This document shows, piece after piece, positions 1 through 8,524 of a stretch of 34,922 nucleotides of DNA. Each line of letters starts with the position of its first letter. Position 1 is the first letter of the stretch. The notes under the pieces were generated by a model, which saw only the letters and a list, made by a program, of their open reading frames with translations, was not told where the DNA came from and searched no databases. The stretch is from Acidimicrobiaceae bacterium (GTDB lineage: Bacteria > Actinomycetota > Acidimicrobiia > Acidimicrobiales > Ilumatobacteraceae): positions 1 through 34,922 of the forward strand of contig CANLHV010000003.1 in the NCBI GenBank assembly GCA_947490975.1. The letters run 5' to 3'. The translations under genes were made by a program, and so were the position numbers.

Positions 1-21
1 CAAGTTAATAGGTACACCCCC

Positions 22-2106
22 ATGCCATCACGCGAGTATCCACTTGATAAGTACCGAAATATCGGCATCATGGCGCACATTGACGCCGGTAAAACGACAA
101 CGACTGAGCGAGTTCTTTACTACACCGGAAAGACCTACAAGATCGGCGAAGTGCACGAAGGTGCTGCCGTCATGGACTTCATGGTGCAAGAGCAAGAGCG
201 CGGCATCACCATTACTTCGGCCGCGACGACTGCAGTTTGGCGCGGACATCGAATCAACATCATTGACACTCCTGGTCACGTTGACTTCACAATTGAAGTA
301 GAGCGCTCGTTGCGCGTACTTGACGGTGCAGTTGCGGTGTTTGACTCGGTTGCAGGCGTCGAGCCACAAACCGAAACAGTTTGGCGCCAGGCCAATAAAT
401 ACAAGGTTCCGCGTATGTGCTTCATCAACAAAATGGACCGCACTGGCGCAAACTTCTACCGCACACTCGACATGATTAAAGATCGTCTGCAAGCAGTGCC
501 AGCAGTTCTGCAGTTGCCATATGGTGGCGAAGCAAACTTCAAAGGTTTAATTGACATCGTAAAGATGAAAGCAATCGTCTGGGATGGCGACGAGAAAGAC
601 TCTGAGTACCACGAAGAAGATATTCCGGCTGAATATCTCGACAAAGCGAAACAATTCCGTGCCGAGTTGCTTGACCTGGTTGCTTCTGAAGATGAGCAAC
701 TGATGGAGAAGTTTTTGGCCACCGATAACTTGAGCGAAGAAGACCTGCGCAGAGGCATTCGCAAGGGCACTTTGGCATTTAGCTTTGTGCCAATTCTTTG
801 TGGCTCGGCATTTAAAAACAAAGGTGTGCAGCAAATGCTTGACGCAGTTGTTGACTACATGCCATGCCCGCTCGATATTCCGCCAGCAAACGGCACGAAC
901 GTAAATGGTGATGAGACTTTGACACGTCAAGCCGATGAGAAAGCGCCGTTCTCGGCACTCGCATTCAAGATCGTGGCTGATCCATTTGGTCGCTTGACAT
1001 ACTTCAGGGTTTATTCGGGCACGATCACCAAGGGTGACGAGGTTTATAACTCTGTAAAAGAAAAGCGCGAGCGCGTCGGTCGTTTGTTGTTGATGCACGC
1101 AAACCAACGCGAAGACATTGAGTTTGCAATGGCGGGCGACATTGTCGCTGGTCTTGGTTTCAAAGATGTGACTACGGGTGACACGCTCTGTGATCGTGGC
1201 GACCCGATCGTGCTTGAGCGAATGATTTTTCCTGAGCCTGTTATTCACGTAGCGATCGAACCGAAGACAAAGAACGACCAAGACAAACTTGGTAAGGCGT
1301 TGAAGTCACTTTCAGACGAAGACCCGACGTTTAGAGTGCGCACCGACGAAGAAACTGGTCAGACAGTTATCTCCGGAATGGGTGAGTTGCATCTTGAAAT
1401 TCTCGTCGACCGAATGCAGCGCGAGTTCGCAGTTGATGCGACTGTCGGCAAGCCGCAAGTTGCATATCGCGAAACTGTTACGAAGAAGATCGAGAACATC
1501 GAATACCGACACATCAAACAAACTGGTGGTTCTGGTCAGTTCGCAGTTGTCAAAGTAACGATCGAGCCAAGCGGCCCAGGTGGCGGTTATCAGTTCGAAG
1601 ACGAGATCACCGGTGGACGCATTCCGCGCGAATATATTCAGCCGGTGAACCAAGGCATTCAGTCAGCGCTTGATGCAGGCGTGCTTGCTGGTTATCCAAC
1701 TGTGGACGTAAAAGTCTCGTTGGTTGATGGTCAGTACCACGATGTTGACTCAAGCGAAATGGCATTCAAGATTGCCGGCCAAATGGTGTTCCGCAAGGCT
1801 GCTCAGTTGGCCCGTCCGATCCTTCTCGAGCCGATTATGGCCGTAGAGGTCGTAACTCCAGAGGACTACATGGGTGACGTAATTGGCGATCTTTCAAGCC
1901 GTCGAGGCCGCATTGAAGGCATGGAAGCTAACGGAAACGCACAAATCGTCAAGTCGCAGGTTCCGCTTTCGGAAATGTTCGGATACAGTACAGACCTGCG
2001 TTCTCGCACTCAAGGGCGTGCGACTTACACGATGCAGTTTCATTCGTATCAGCAAGTGCCCGAAGCAATATCAACCGAAATCATCAAGCGCGTGCGCGGC
2101 GAATAA
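22..2106 (+). CDS. fusA: Elongation factor G
   Basis: This 694-residue translational GTPase drives translocation of tRNA and mRNA on the ribosome and, with RRF, ribosome recycling. The G domain is complete: P-loop AHIDAGKTT at 18-26, RGITI switch at 60-64, DTPGH at 82-86 and NKMD at 136-139. The EF-G domains II to V follow, and the length matches the family norm of about 690-700. The ATG at 22 leaves only 21 bases of upstream sequence, so rpsL and rpsG, which normally precede it in the str operon, would lie outside the window. The gap to tuf is 52 nt and I see no terminator in it, so the two are probably co-transcribed. Identification is secure. Confidence 0.98.
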   Translation: MPSREYPLDKYRNIGIMAHIDAGKTTTTERVLYYTGKTYKIGEVHEGAAVMDFMVQEQERGITITSAATTAVWRGHRINIIDTPGHVDFTIEVERSLRVLDGAVAVFDSVAGVEPQTETVWRQANKYKVPRMCFINKMDRTGANFYRTLDMIKDRLQAVPAVLQLPYGGEANFKGLIDIVKMKAIVWDGDEKDSEYHEEDIPAEYLDKAKQFRAELLDLVASEDEQLMEKFLATDNLSEEDLRRGIRKGTLAFSFVPILCGSAFKNKGVQQMLDAVVDYMPCPLDIPPANGTNVNGDETLTRQADEKAPFSALAFKIVADPFGRLTYFRVYSGTITKGDEVYNSVKEKRERVGRLLLMHANQREDIEFAMAGDIVAGLGFKDVTTGDTLCDRGDPIVLERMIFPEPVIHVAIEPKTKNDQDKLGKALKSLSDEDPTFRVRTDEETGQTVISGMGELHLEILVDRMQREFAVDATVGKPQVAYRETVTKKIENIEYRHIKQTGGSGQFAVVKVTIEPSGPGGGYQFEDEITGGRIPREYIQPVNQGIQSALDAGVLAGYPTVDVKVSLVDGQYHDVDSSEMAFKIAGQMVFRKAAQLARPILLEPIMAVEVVTPEDYMGDVIGDLSSRRGRIEGMEANGNAQIVKSQVPLSEMFGYSTDLRSRTQGRATYTMQFHSYQQVPEAISTEIIKRVRGE

Positions 2107-2158
2107 CCGAGCAAGCCAAAGTTTTAACAGTAACCAGCAATAACAGGAGAGAAGAACA

Positions 2159-3343
2159 ATGAGCAAAGCGAAATTTGAGCGCAACAAGCCACACGTCAAT
2201 ATCGGCACGATGGGCCACATTGACCACGGCAAAACAACTTTGACTGCAGCGATTTCAAAGACGCTCGCCAGCAAGGGTCTCGCCGAGTACACACCTTTCG
2301 ATCAAATCGACAAGGCTCCTGAAGAAAAAGCTCGTGGTATCACGATCTCGATCGCTCACATTGAGTACAACACCGAGAACCGTCACTACGCACACGTCGA
2401 CATGCCAGGTCACGCTGACTACATCAAGAACATGATCACAGGTGCTGCTCAGGTAGACGGTGCGATCTTGGTAGTGGCAGCAACTGACGGCCCGATGCCA
2501 CAAACTCGTGAGCACGTGTTGCTCGCAAAGCAAGTGGGTGTGCCATACATCGTTGTTGCACTCAACAAGTCAGACATGGTTGAAGACGAAGAAATGTTGC
2601 AACTCGTTGAAGAAGAAGTTCGCGACTTGCTCACTTCATATGAGTTCGACGGCAAAGGTTGCCCAGTCGTTCGCGTGTCGGCGCTCAAAGCGCTTGAAGG
2701 CGATGCAGCTTGGCAAGAAAAGATCATGGAGCTCATGGCTGCATGTGACAAGTCAATTCCAGAGCCGAAGCGTGAACTTGATAAGCCATTCTTGATGCCA
2801 ATTGAAGACGTGTTCACGATCACTGGTCGTGGCACCGTAGTAACTGGCAAAGTTGAGCAGGGTAAAGTGCACACAGGTGACGAAATCGAAATCGTTGGTC
2901 TGCGTGACACCCAAAAGACTGTTTGCACAGGTGTTGAAATGTTCCGCAAGTTGCTCGACGAAGGTCAAGCAGGCGACAACATTGGTGCGCTTTTGCGTGG
3001 CACCAAGAAAGAAGAAGTTGAGCGTGGCCAGGTGCTTTGCGCCCCAGGCTCGATTACTCCACACACAAACTTCGAAGGTCAGGTCTACGTATTGAAGAAA
3101 GAAGAAGGCGGACGCCACAAGCCTTTCTTCAACAACTACCGACCACAGTTCTTCTTTAGAACAACTGACGTAACTGGCACAGTTGAATTGCCAAAGGGCA
3201 CCGAAATGGTTATGCCTGGCGACAACGTGACAATGACAGTCGAGCTCGGTAAAGCGATTGCGATGGACGAAGGTCTTCGCTTTGCTATTCGTGAAGGTGG
3301 CCGCACAGTGGGCGCCGGACGCGTAACAAAGATTCTTAAGTAG
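2159..3343 (+). CDS. tuf: Elongation factor Tu
   Basis: EF-Tu (394 residues) carries aminoacyl-tRNA to the ribosomal A site as a GTP complex. Visible motifs are the P-loop GHIDHGKT at 19-26, the EKARGITI switch around 56-63, DMPGH at 81-85 and NKSD at 136-139. The two beta-barrel domains follow, with the typical GGRHKPF and [13 protein letters not shown] segments. A strong Shine-Dalgarno (aggagag, about 2145-2151) precedes the ATG. rpsJ begins only 24 nt downstream, so rpsJ is probably read from the str transcript. This is the only tuf copy in the window. Confidence 0.98.
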   Translation: MSKAKFERNKPHVNIGTMGHIDHGKTTLTAAISKTLASKGLAEYTPFDQIDKAPEEKARGITISIAHIEYNTENRHYAHVDMPGHADYIKNMITGAAQVDGAILVVAATDGPMPQTREHVLLAKQVGVPYIVVALNKSDMVEDEEMLQLVEEEVRDLLTSYEFDGKGCPVVRVSALKALEGDAAWQEKIMELMAACDKSIPEPKRELDKPFLMPIEDVFTITGRGTVVTGKVEQGKVHTGDEIEIVGLRDTQKTVCTGVEMFRKLLDEGQAGDNIGALLRGTKKEEVERGQVLCAPGSITPHTNFEGQVYVLKKEEGGRHKPFFNNYRPQFFFRTTDVTGTVELPKGTEMVMPGDNVTMTVELGKAIAMDEGLRFAIREGGRTVGAGRVTKILK

Positions 3344-3367
3344 ATCGTCGATAACTGGTAAACGCTG

Positions 3368-3682
3368 ATGGCACAGAGCATTCGCATCCGTCTAAAGGCG
3401 TTTGACCACCAGAACATCGACGATTCTGCAAAGAAGATCGTTGAGACTGTCACTCGTACGAGTGCCACAGTGCGTGGGCCGATACCTCTGCCGACTGACA
3501 AGCATCGTTTCACAGTTATTCGTGGACCACACGTTGACAAAGACTCGCGCGAACACTTTGAGATGCGCATTCATAAGCGCTTGATCGACATTGTTGACCC
3601 GAACGCAAAGACGATCGACAGTTTGCAGCGTTTAGAGTTGCCTGCCGGCGTTGACATCGAAATCAAGATTCAAAACGCTTAA
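3368..3682 (+). CDS. rpsJ: 30S ribosomal protein S10
   Basis: S10 (104 residues) is a 30S head protein; in many bacteria it is also NusE, the partner of NusB in antitermination complexes. The N-terminal beta strand ([10 protein letters not shown]), the [10 protein letters not shown] segment and the HKRLIDI motif are all present and the length is normal. It usually heads the S10 operon, immediately before rplC. Here it follows tuf by 24 nt and is separated from rplC by a protease gene and a terminator, so it appears to belong to the str transcription unit. Confidence 0.98.
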   Translation: MAQSIRIRLKAFDHQNIDDSAKKIVETVTRTSATVRGPIPLPTDKHRFTVIRGPHVDKDSREHFEMRIHKRLIDIVDPNAKTIDSLQRLELPAGVDIEIKIQNA

Positions 3683-3697
3683 GAATTTGGTGAGTTT

Positions 3698-3730
3698 CGT
3701 CATAAAGACGAGGGTTCGAGTTTCTTGAAC
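3698..3730 (+). other. Two short hairpins between rpsJ and htrA
   Basis: The 62-nt gap after rpsJ holds two inverted repeats. One has a CGTC/GACG stem (3698-3701 with 3707-3710). The other is a 7-bp stem, GTTCGAG (3714-3720) with CTTGAAC (3724-3730), closed by a TTT loop and containing one G-U pair. No T-tract follows, so this is not a standard intrinsic terminator. The hairpins could mark partial attenuation, RNA processing or 3' end protection between the highly expressed rpsJ message and the protease gene. The function is inference. Confidence 0.4.
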
Positions 3731-3744
3731 GGTAGAAATCAATT

Positions 3745-4926
3745 ATGAGTGATTTCAACGAGAATTCGTCACAGTTGCCACCGCCACAGTTGCCTGTGCA
3801 ATCAGATTTGCCGTTGCAAAATTATGACGAAGCAGGTCGATCGCCGCGTCGTCGCTTTGGAGTGGTGCTTATTGCAGCAGTGTTTGGTTTATTTGGCGGA
3901 ATAATCGGCGCTTATGTTGCCCAAGAGGCAAATCTCGTTGACTTAGACAACTCAGATTCGACCACGCAGATAACTTCGGCGCCTGTTGTTGTAGCCGAAG
4001 ACGATGGTTTGTCTGGCGGTTCGTTGATCGCCCAAGTTGCTGAGCGATTAGCAAATAGTGTCGTCACAATTTCGACGACTGTGGATGACGACTTTGGCGG
4101 CGGTCGTGGCGTTGGCACAGGTGTTGTGTTGACATCTGATGGCGAAATTTTGACGAATGCTCACGTGATTGAAGATGCGACCGAAGTAGTAGTTCGATTT
4201 GCCGGAGAAACTGAGCCGCGAGTTGCAAAAATTCTTGCTTCAGATTTGGGCAACGATTTGGCATTGATCAAAGTTGATGTAACTGGACTAATCGCAGCAA
4301 CTTTTGCCAAGCCGGGCAGCGTGCAAATTGGCGACACAGTTGTTGCGATCGGTTATGCATTAGCGCTTGATGGCGGACCAACTGTTACGTCGGGCATCGT
4401 CTCGGCGTTAAAGCGAACGATTGAGACTGACTCAGGTGCATTAAACAGTTTGATTCAAACTGATGCCGCCATTTCATCGGGCAACTCGGGTGGACCATTG
4501 GTCAATCTCAAAGGCGAAGTTGTCGGCATCAACACAGCCGTAGCGCGAGGCGATTCTGAATCTGCAGCGAACAACATTGGATTTTCAATTTCGGTTGACG
4601 AAGTATTAATTGTCATCGAACAGTTGCGCGAGCAAGCAAAGGGCACAGTGCGTGAAGAGGGCTTTCTTGGAGTTGGTTTGGCTGCGCGCGAAGATGGTGG
4701 TCAGGGTGCAATCATCACCAACGTGCAACCAGGCTCACCAGCCGACAAGGCGGGCATTTTGATCGACGACGTCGTGCTTGCCGTAGATGGCGAGCCGATT
4801 GACGGCCAGGCAGGTTTGGTGGCGGCGATTCGAGATGCCGAGCCTGGTCAAACTGTCAAAATTGAGATTTTTCGAGACGGAGAAAGGCTCGTTTTTGAGG
4901 CAACTTTGATCGCTCGTTCTGAATAA
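3745..4926 (+). CDS. HtrA/DegP-like membrane-anchored serine protease with PDZ domain
   Basis: This 393-residue S1C-family protease is predicted to act outside the membrane on misfolded proteins. Residues 1-37 are a Pro/Gln/Asp-rich cytoplasmic tail ending in a basic stretch (RSPRRR), 38-58 form one membrane helix, and 60-90 are a linker. The trypsin-like domain follows at about 95-295, with His140 (TNAHV), Asp171 (NDLALI) and Ser248 (GNSGGP) as the triad. One PDZ domain covers about 300-390. The ORF is intact and the triad complete, so it should be active. No clear Shine-Dalgarno precedes the ATG; a weak TAGAAA at 3733-3738 could allow a near-leaderless start. Its position between rpsJ and rplC is unusual. 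HtrA, DegP and PepD-type names all fit, so no symbol is given. Confidence 0.93.
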   Translation: MSDFNENSSQLPPPQLPVQSDLPLQNYDEAGRSPRRRFGVVLIAAVFGLFGGIIGAYVAQEANLVDLDNSDSTTQITSAPVVVAEDDGLSGGSLIAQVAERLANSVVTISTTVDDDFGGGRGVGTGVVLTSDGEILTNAHVIEDATEVVVRFAGETEPRVAKILASDLGNDLALIKVDVTGLIAATFAKPGSVQIGDTVVAIGYALALDGGPTVTSGIVSALKRTIETDSGALNSLIQTDAAISSGNSGGPLVNLKGEVVGINTAVARGDSESAANNIGFSISVDEVLIVIEQLREQAKGTVREEGFLGVGLAAREDGGQGAIITNVQPGSPADKAGILIDDVVLAVDGEPIDGQAGLVAAIRDAEPGQTVKIEIFRDGERLVFEATLIARSE

Positions 4927-4959
4927 TCCGTAGAAATTCTTGCGGTTATAACAACGGTC

Positions 4960-4996
4960 AAAAAAGCCCAAAAATAGCCAATTTTCTTGGGTTTTT
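4960..4996 (+). terminator. Intrinsic terminator after the htrA-like gene
   Basis: The stem CCCAA (4967-4971) pairs with TTGGG (4987-4991) and is extended inward by AAAT/ATTT around a short loop. It is followed directly by TTTTT (4992-4996), and a flanking A-run at 4960-4965 could pair with the T-tract. The hairpin lies 40 nt after the protease stop codon. It should end the str-rpsJ-htrA transcript before the rplC promoter. Confidence 0.75.
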
Positions 4997-5000
4997 CGGT

Positions 5001-5029
5001 TTGGGGTCGTGATTTGAGGGGGATAGAGT
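5001..5029 (+). promoter_or_regulatory. Candidate promoter for the rplC (split S10) operon
   Basis: A TTGGGG hexamer (5001-5006) is separated by exactly 17 nt from TAGAGT (5024-5029), a fair match to a housekeeping sigma-70-type promoter (TANNNT -10). It lies just after the protease terminator, and the ribosomal gene cluster that follows needs a strong promoter here. The predicted start near 5036 would give a leader of roughly 197 nt. The assignment is by eye. Confidence 0.5.
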
Positions 5030-5065
5030 AAACACTTCGTTCGTGACCCTGGTTCTCAGAGTTGT

Positions 5066-5176
5066 AGACGAAGAGATCAATTCAAAAAATTGATGTCTGT
5101 GTGCGCCCAAGAGTTTTGTGGGTACCTCACAGCGAAAACTATAAGAGTGCTCCGTGCGGCCAAGGCCTGCGGAGCA
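5066..5176 (+). promoter_or_regulatory. Structured 5' leader of rplC with three hairpins
   Basis: The 306-base gap between the protease gene and rplC holds the terminator, the promoter and this leader. Three inverted repeats are visible. The first pairs AGAC/GTCT plus ATCAATT/AATTGAT (5066-5098) with a 6-nt bulge. The second is a small GTGGG/CTCAC stem at 5118-5130. The third pairs TGCTCCG (5148-5154) with CGGAGCA (5170-5176), with an inner GGCC/GGCC helix. S10 leaders in other bacteria are bound by L4 or otherwise sense ribosomal protein levels. A similar autoregulatory role is plausible here, but I do not recognise a named leader class. Confidence 0.45.
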
Positions 5177-5232
5177 TTTGTGCGAATAAACGAATTATTT
5201 CATTAAACATTTCGAGAAAAGGTTTTGGCCTT

Positions 5233-5892
5233 ATGGCACAAAAAGCGATCGTCGGCGAAAAGGTCGGCATGACACAGGTGTGGGGAGACGACCAACGCGT
5301 CGTGCCCGTAACAGTGTTGCGCATAGAGCCAGCCCGAATTGTGCAAGTCAAAACAGGTCTGACTGATGGATACACGGCGTTGCAAGTCACTTACGGACAA
5401 CGCGATGCAAAGAAGCTAAACAAAGCAGAAGCTGGCCATTTCGCACCAAAGAGCGGCGTACGAAACGTTGCCGCGGGTCGTCGACTTGTTGAGTTGCGAC
5501 TTGATTCTGTTGAGGGTTTTGAAATTGGCCAAGAAATTAAAGTTGACACGCTTGCAGTTGGCGAGCGAGTTGACGTAACGGCTGTAAGTCGTGGTAAAGG
5601 TTTTGCCGGCACCATGAAGCGCCACAATTTCGGTGGTCAAGGTGCGAGTCACGGTAACCACAAGCACCATCGTGCACCAGGCTCGATTGGCTCATGCACA
5701 TTTCCGGGTCGCGTTTTCAAAGGTTTGCGCATGTCGGGTCACATGGGTCACCAACAGGTAACAACTTTGAATCTTGAAGTTGTGCAAGCAGATCTTGAGC
5801 GCAATTTGTTGCTCGTCAAAGGTTCAGTTCCTGGTCCAAACGGTGGCGTCGTAATCATTCGTAACGCTGTCAAGGGTGCGGTCAAGGAGTAG
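5233..5892 (+). CDS. rplC: 50S ribosomal protein L3
   Basis: L3 (219 residues) binds 23S rRNA early in assembly and reaches the peptidyl-transferase centre. The start is the ATG at 5233, giving the expected MAQKAIVGEKVGMTQ N-terminus behind a gagaaaagg Shine-Dalgarno. A longer in-frame opening from 5101 would run through the leader hairpins and adds residues foreign to L3. The conserved SRGKGFAGTMKRHNF and HRAPGSIGSCTFPGRVFKG segments are present. rplD follows after 2 nt. Confidence 0.98.
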   Translation: MAQKAIVGEKVGMTQVWGDDQRVVPVTVLRIEPARIVQVKTGLTDGYTALQVTYGQRDAKKLNKAEAGHFAPKSGVRNVAAGRRLVELRLDSVEGFEIGQEIKVDTLAVGERVDVTAVSRGKGFAGTMKRHNFGGQGASHGNHKHHRAPGSIGSCTFPGRVFKGLRMSGHMGHQQVTTLNLEVVQADLERNLLLVKGSVPGPNGGVVIIRNAVKGAVKE

Positions 5893-5894
5893 CC

Positions 5895-6515
5895 ATGGCA
5901 AAGATTGAAATGAAAAATGCTGCCGGCAAGAAAGCCGCTTCGGTTGAAGTTGCTGACTCAGTATTCGGCATCACACCAAATATTCCGGTATTGCACCAAG
6001 TCGTTGTTGCCCAGCTTGCGCACCGTCGCTCGGGCACACAAAGCACCAAGACTCGTTCAGAAGTAAGAGGCGGTGGCAAAAAGCCGTTTAAGCAAAAGGG
6101 CACTGGTAATGCTCGCCAAGGTTCAATTCGTGCGCCGCATTTCAGTGGTGGTGGCGTTGCACTTGGACCAAAACCCCGCAAATATTCACAACGAACACCA
6201 AAGAAGATGGTGCAACTTGCGTTGCGTTCGGCGCTTTCAGATCGTATGAGCGAGAACAAAGTTGTAGTTGTTGAAGAGTGGGGCTTTTCGGCACCAAGCA
6301 CCAAGTCGGCGACGGCAGCCTTGAAGAGCCTCGGCGTTAACGAGCGAATTTTGGTTGTACTCGAGCGCAAAGATGAAAATGCCTGGAAGAGCTTCCGCAA
6401 CTTGAAAGATGTGCAAGTGCTTAGCACCGGCGAACTCAACGCCTATGACATTTTGTGCAATGACTGGATCGTCTTTACTAAGGCGAGCCTGCCGACAATG
6501 GAGGCCGCAAAGTGA
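5895..6515 (+). CDS. rplD: 50S ribosomal protein L4
   Basis: L4 (206 residues) is an assembly initiator whose long loop lines the exit tunnel. The loop is visible at about 43-95, with the GGGKKPFKQKGTGNARQG and APHFSGGGVALGP motifs. In E. coli L4 also represses its own operon through the S10 leader, which is relevant to the structured leader upstream. The ATG lies 2 nt after the rplC stop, and its stop overlaps the GTG start of rplW. Confidence 0.98.
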   Translation: MAKIEMKNAAGKKAASVEVADSVFGITPNIPVLHQVVVAQLAHRRSGTQSTKTRSEVRGGGKKPFKQKGTGNARQGSIRAPHFSGGGVALGPKPRKYSQRTPKKMVQLALRSALSDRMSENKVVVVEEWGFSAPSTKSATAALKSLGVNERILVVLERKDENAWKSFRNLKDVQVLSTGELNAYDILCNDWIVFTKASLPTMEAAK

Positions 6516-6802
6516 AAGACCCACGCGACATTATTTTGCGACCGGTTGTCAGCGAAAAAAGCTATTCGTTGATCGACAAGGGCACCTACACATTCGAAGT
6601 TCATCCATTGGCAACAAAACCAGAAATTCGCGATGCGGTTCAGTCAATTTGGGGCGTAAAAGTTCGTCGCGTAAATACGATCAACCGACTTGGTAAGCGT
6701 CGCATCACTCGTGGCACCAACCGCATCGGTGTTCGCGACGGTTCGAAGCATGCTCTTGTCACATTAGAAGCGGGCAATCAAATCCCGTTGTTTGAGAACT
6801 AG
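6512..6802 (+). CDS. rplW: 50S ribosomal protein L23
   Basis: L23 (96 residues) sits at the tunnel exit and docks trigger factor and SRP. The conserved [15 protein letters not shown] opening, the [16 protein letters not shown] segment and the following basic loop are present. The start is a GTG inside the rplD stop region (gtga, 4-nt overlap), which indicates translational coupling. Length is normal. Confidence 0.97.
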   Translation: MKDPRDIILRPVVSEKSYSLIDKGTYTFEVHPLATKPEIRDAVQSIWGVKVRRVNTINRLGKRRITRGTNRIGVRDGSKHALVTLEAGNQIPLFEN

Positions 6803-6819
6803 ACAAAGGACGACTCAAG

Positions 6820-7656
6820 ATGCCAATTCGCAAACGCCGCCCGACGAGCCCAGGCCGCCGCTTTCAAACAGTTTCAGATTTCAGCGAGATCACCAAGACG
6901 ACTCCAGAAAAATCGTTGTTGTCACCAAAGCCATCGCGCGGCGGTCGCAACTCTGCTGGTCGAATTACATCGCGTCACCAAGGTGGCGGCCACAAGCAGC
7001 AATATCGCATGGTCGATTTCAAACGTGGCAAAGACAACTGTGTAGCAAAAGTTGCAGCAATTGAATATGACCCGAACCGCACATGTCGAATTGCGTTGTT
7101 GCATTATGCAGACGGTACGAAGTCATACATTCTTGCGCCAAAGGGCCTTGAAGTTGGCGCGAAAGTTGAGAGTGGTCCGAAGGCAGACATCATCGTCGGC
7201 AACGCTTTGCCGCTTCGTTATATGCCAGTCGGTACAACCGTTCACAACATTGAGATGCGTCCTGGTCAGGGTGGCAAGATTGCTCGTTCGGCCGGCATGG
7301 CAGTGCAGCTAGTTGCCAAAGAAGGACAATATGCAACTTTGCGTATGCCTTCGAGCGAAATGCGTCGAATTCCGATCGACTGTCGTGCAACTGTTGGCGA
7401 AATCGGCAACTCAGAACATGAGCAAATCAAGATCGGTAAAGCTGGTCGAAATCGTTGGAAGGGCGTTCGCCCGCAATCTCGTGGTGTTGTAATGAACCCA
7501 GTTGATCACCCACTCGGTGGTGGCGAAGGTAAAACTTCTGGTGGTCGTCCACCAGTTTCACCATGGGGTAAGCCAGAGCGTCGTACTCGCGATAAGAACA
7601 AGTCATCTCAGCAGATGATTGTTCGTCGTCGCCGATCAGGAAAGTCAAGAGGTTAA
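6820..7656 (+). CDS. rplB: 50S ribosomal protein L2
   Basis: L2 (278 residues) is a conserved primary 23S rRNA binder needed for subunit association and the peptidyl-transferase centre. The family hallmarks are present: N-terminal [11 protein letters not shown], the [19 protein letters not shown] region, and the C-terminal [14 protein letters not shown] and SPWGKP motifs, which include the conserved His implicated in catalysis. A Shine-Dalgarno (aaagga) lies about ten bases upstream of the ATG. The length is standard. Confidence 0.98.
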   Translation: MPIRKRRPTSPGRRFQTVSDFSEITKTTPEKSLLSPKPSRGGRNSAGRITSRHQGGGHKQQYRMVDFKRGKDNCVAKVAAIEYDPNRTCRIALLHYADGTKSYILAPKGLEVGAKVESGPKADIIVGNALPLRYMPVGTTVHNIEMRPGQGGKIARSAGMAVQLVAKEGQYATLRMPSSEMRRIPIDCRATVGEIGNSEHEQIKIGKAGRNRWKGVRPQSRGVVMNPVDHPLGGGEGKTSGGRPPVSPWGKPERRTRDKNKSSQQMIVRRRRSGKSRG

Positions 7657-7660
7657 CTAA

Positions 7661-7972
7661 ATGTCACGCAGTCTTAAAAAAGGTCCGTTTGTTGATGAAC
7701 ACCTTCTCAAGAAGTTGGACGAGATGAACGCGAGCGGAGACCGCAAGGTCATCAAGACATGGTCACGTCGTAGCACGATTATCCCTGACATGCTCGGACA
7801 TACATTTGCAGTTCACGATGGTCGCAAGCACGTGCCGGTATACGTGACTGAATCGATGGTCGGTCACAAACTTGGCGAATTCTCACCAACTCGAACATTC
7901 AAATTTCACCAGAGCCAAGAAAAAGCAGCAGCAGCCGCAGCGGCAGCAGCATCGGGTCCAGGTAAGTCATGA
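7661..7972 (+). CDS. rpsS: 30S ribosomal protein S19 with poly-alanine tail
   Basis: S19 (103 residues) forms part of the 30S head with S13, near the A-site tRNA. The N-terminal [17 protein letters not shown] and central [22 protein letters not shown] regions are typical. The usual protein ends soon after GEFSPTRTF; here the chain runs on through HQSQEK, nine consecutive alanines and SGPGKS. The stop overlaps the ATG of rplV (atga). The tail is short and disordered, and its role is unknown. Confidence 0.97.
   Translation: MSRSLKKGPFVDEHLLKKLDEMNASGDRKVIKTWSRRSTIIPDMLGHTFAVHDGRKHVPVYVTESMVGHKLGEFSPTRTFKFHQSQEKAAAAAAAAASGPGKS
7925..7951 (+). repeat. GCN codon run encoding nine alanines in S19
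   Basis: Nine alanine codons in a row (mostly gca, with one gcc and one gcg) form a near-triplet repeat inside rpsS. It encodes the low-complexity C-terminal tail of S19. Such runs can vary in length by replication slippage. Confidence 0.8.
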
Positions 7973-8523
7973 CCGGCCCGAAACTCAACGAAGCAACTCG
8001 CGTTGCTGGCGTATCAAGCGGTTATCGTGCGTCGGCTCGATTCGCACGTTTGTCACCTTCGAAAGTTCGCGTCGTTTTGAACCTCGTTCGCGGAATGGAC
8101 GTTCGCTCGGCCGACAATCTATTGCGCCTGACAGATCGCGATTCGGCACACATCGTGCGCAAGTTGCTCGCATCTGCCGTCGCCAATGCAACGAACAATT
8201 TTTCACAAAATGCAGAAGAGCTTTACATCAAGGCTTGCTATGCCGACGGTGGCCCAACGTTAAAGCGCTTTCGTCCTCGCGCCAAAGGTAGTTCAGCAGC
8301 AATTTTCAAGCGCACAAGCCACATCACGATCGTGGTCGACAAGTTGAGTGAGGCTGCTCTTGCAGTCCGCGAAACTCAAAGTGAGTCGCGCGGCGGGGCA
8401 CAGGCTGCACAACGCAAGAGTCGCGTTGAGGCAAGTCGTGCGCGTGCACAAAAGTCAAAAGCCGCAGCGTCTGAGAGTGAAGTTTCAGATGATGCCGAAA
8501 AAGAAGAAGCGACTGGTAACTGA
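7969..8523 (+). CDS. rplV: 50S ribosomal protein L22 with charged C-terminal extension
   Basis: L22 (184 residues) binds 23S rRNA and its beta hairpin lines the exit tunnel at the macrolide site. The core is recognisable: [20 protein letters not shown] near the start, then [16 protein letters not shown] and RTSHITIVV up to about residue 124. A tail of roughly 58 residues follows, first basic and Ala/Arg/Lys-rich, then acidic ([12 protein letters not shown]). Typical L22 is 110-120 residues, although many actinobacterial versions have tails. The start overlaps the rpsS stop by 4 nt. Confidence 0.97.
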   Translation: MTGPKLNEATRVAGVSSGYRASARFARLSPSKVRVVLNLVRGMDVRSADNLLRLTDRDSAHIVRKLLASAVANATNNFSQNAEELYIKACYADGGPTLKRFRPRAKGSSAAIFKRTSHITIVVDKLSEAALAVRETQSESRGGAQAAQRKSRVEASRARAQKSKAAASESEVSDDAEKEEATGN

Positions 8524-8524
8524 C

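Noticed and set aside
547-1281. A 244-codon minus-strand open frame inside fusA
   Set aside because: It mirrors conserved EF-G coding sequence, has no promoter or Shine-Dalgarno that I can see, and no family features.
5101-5232. In-frame N-terminal extension of L3
   Set aside because: The extra residues are unlike L3 and overlap strong RNA hairpins. The ATG at 5233 has a Shine-Dalgarno and the expected N-terminus.
8348-8524. In-frame N-terminal extension of S3 over the end of rplV
   Set aside because: S3 starts almost invariably with MGQK; the ATG at 8525 lies 1 nt after the rplV stop.
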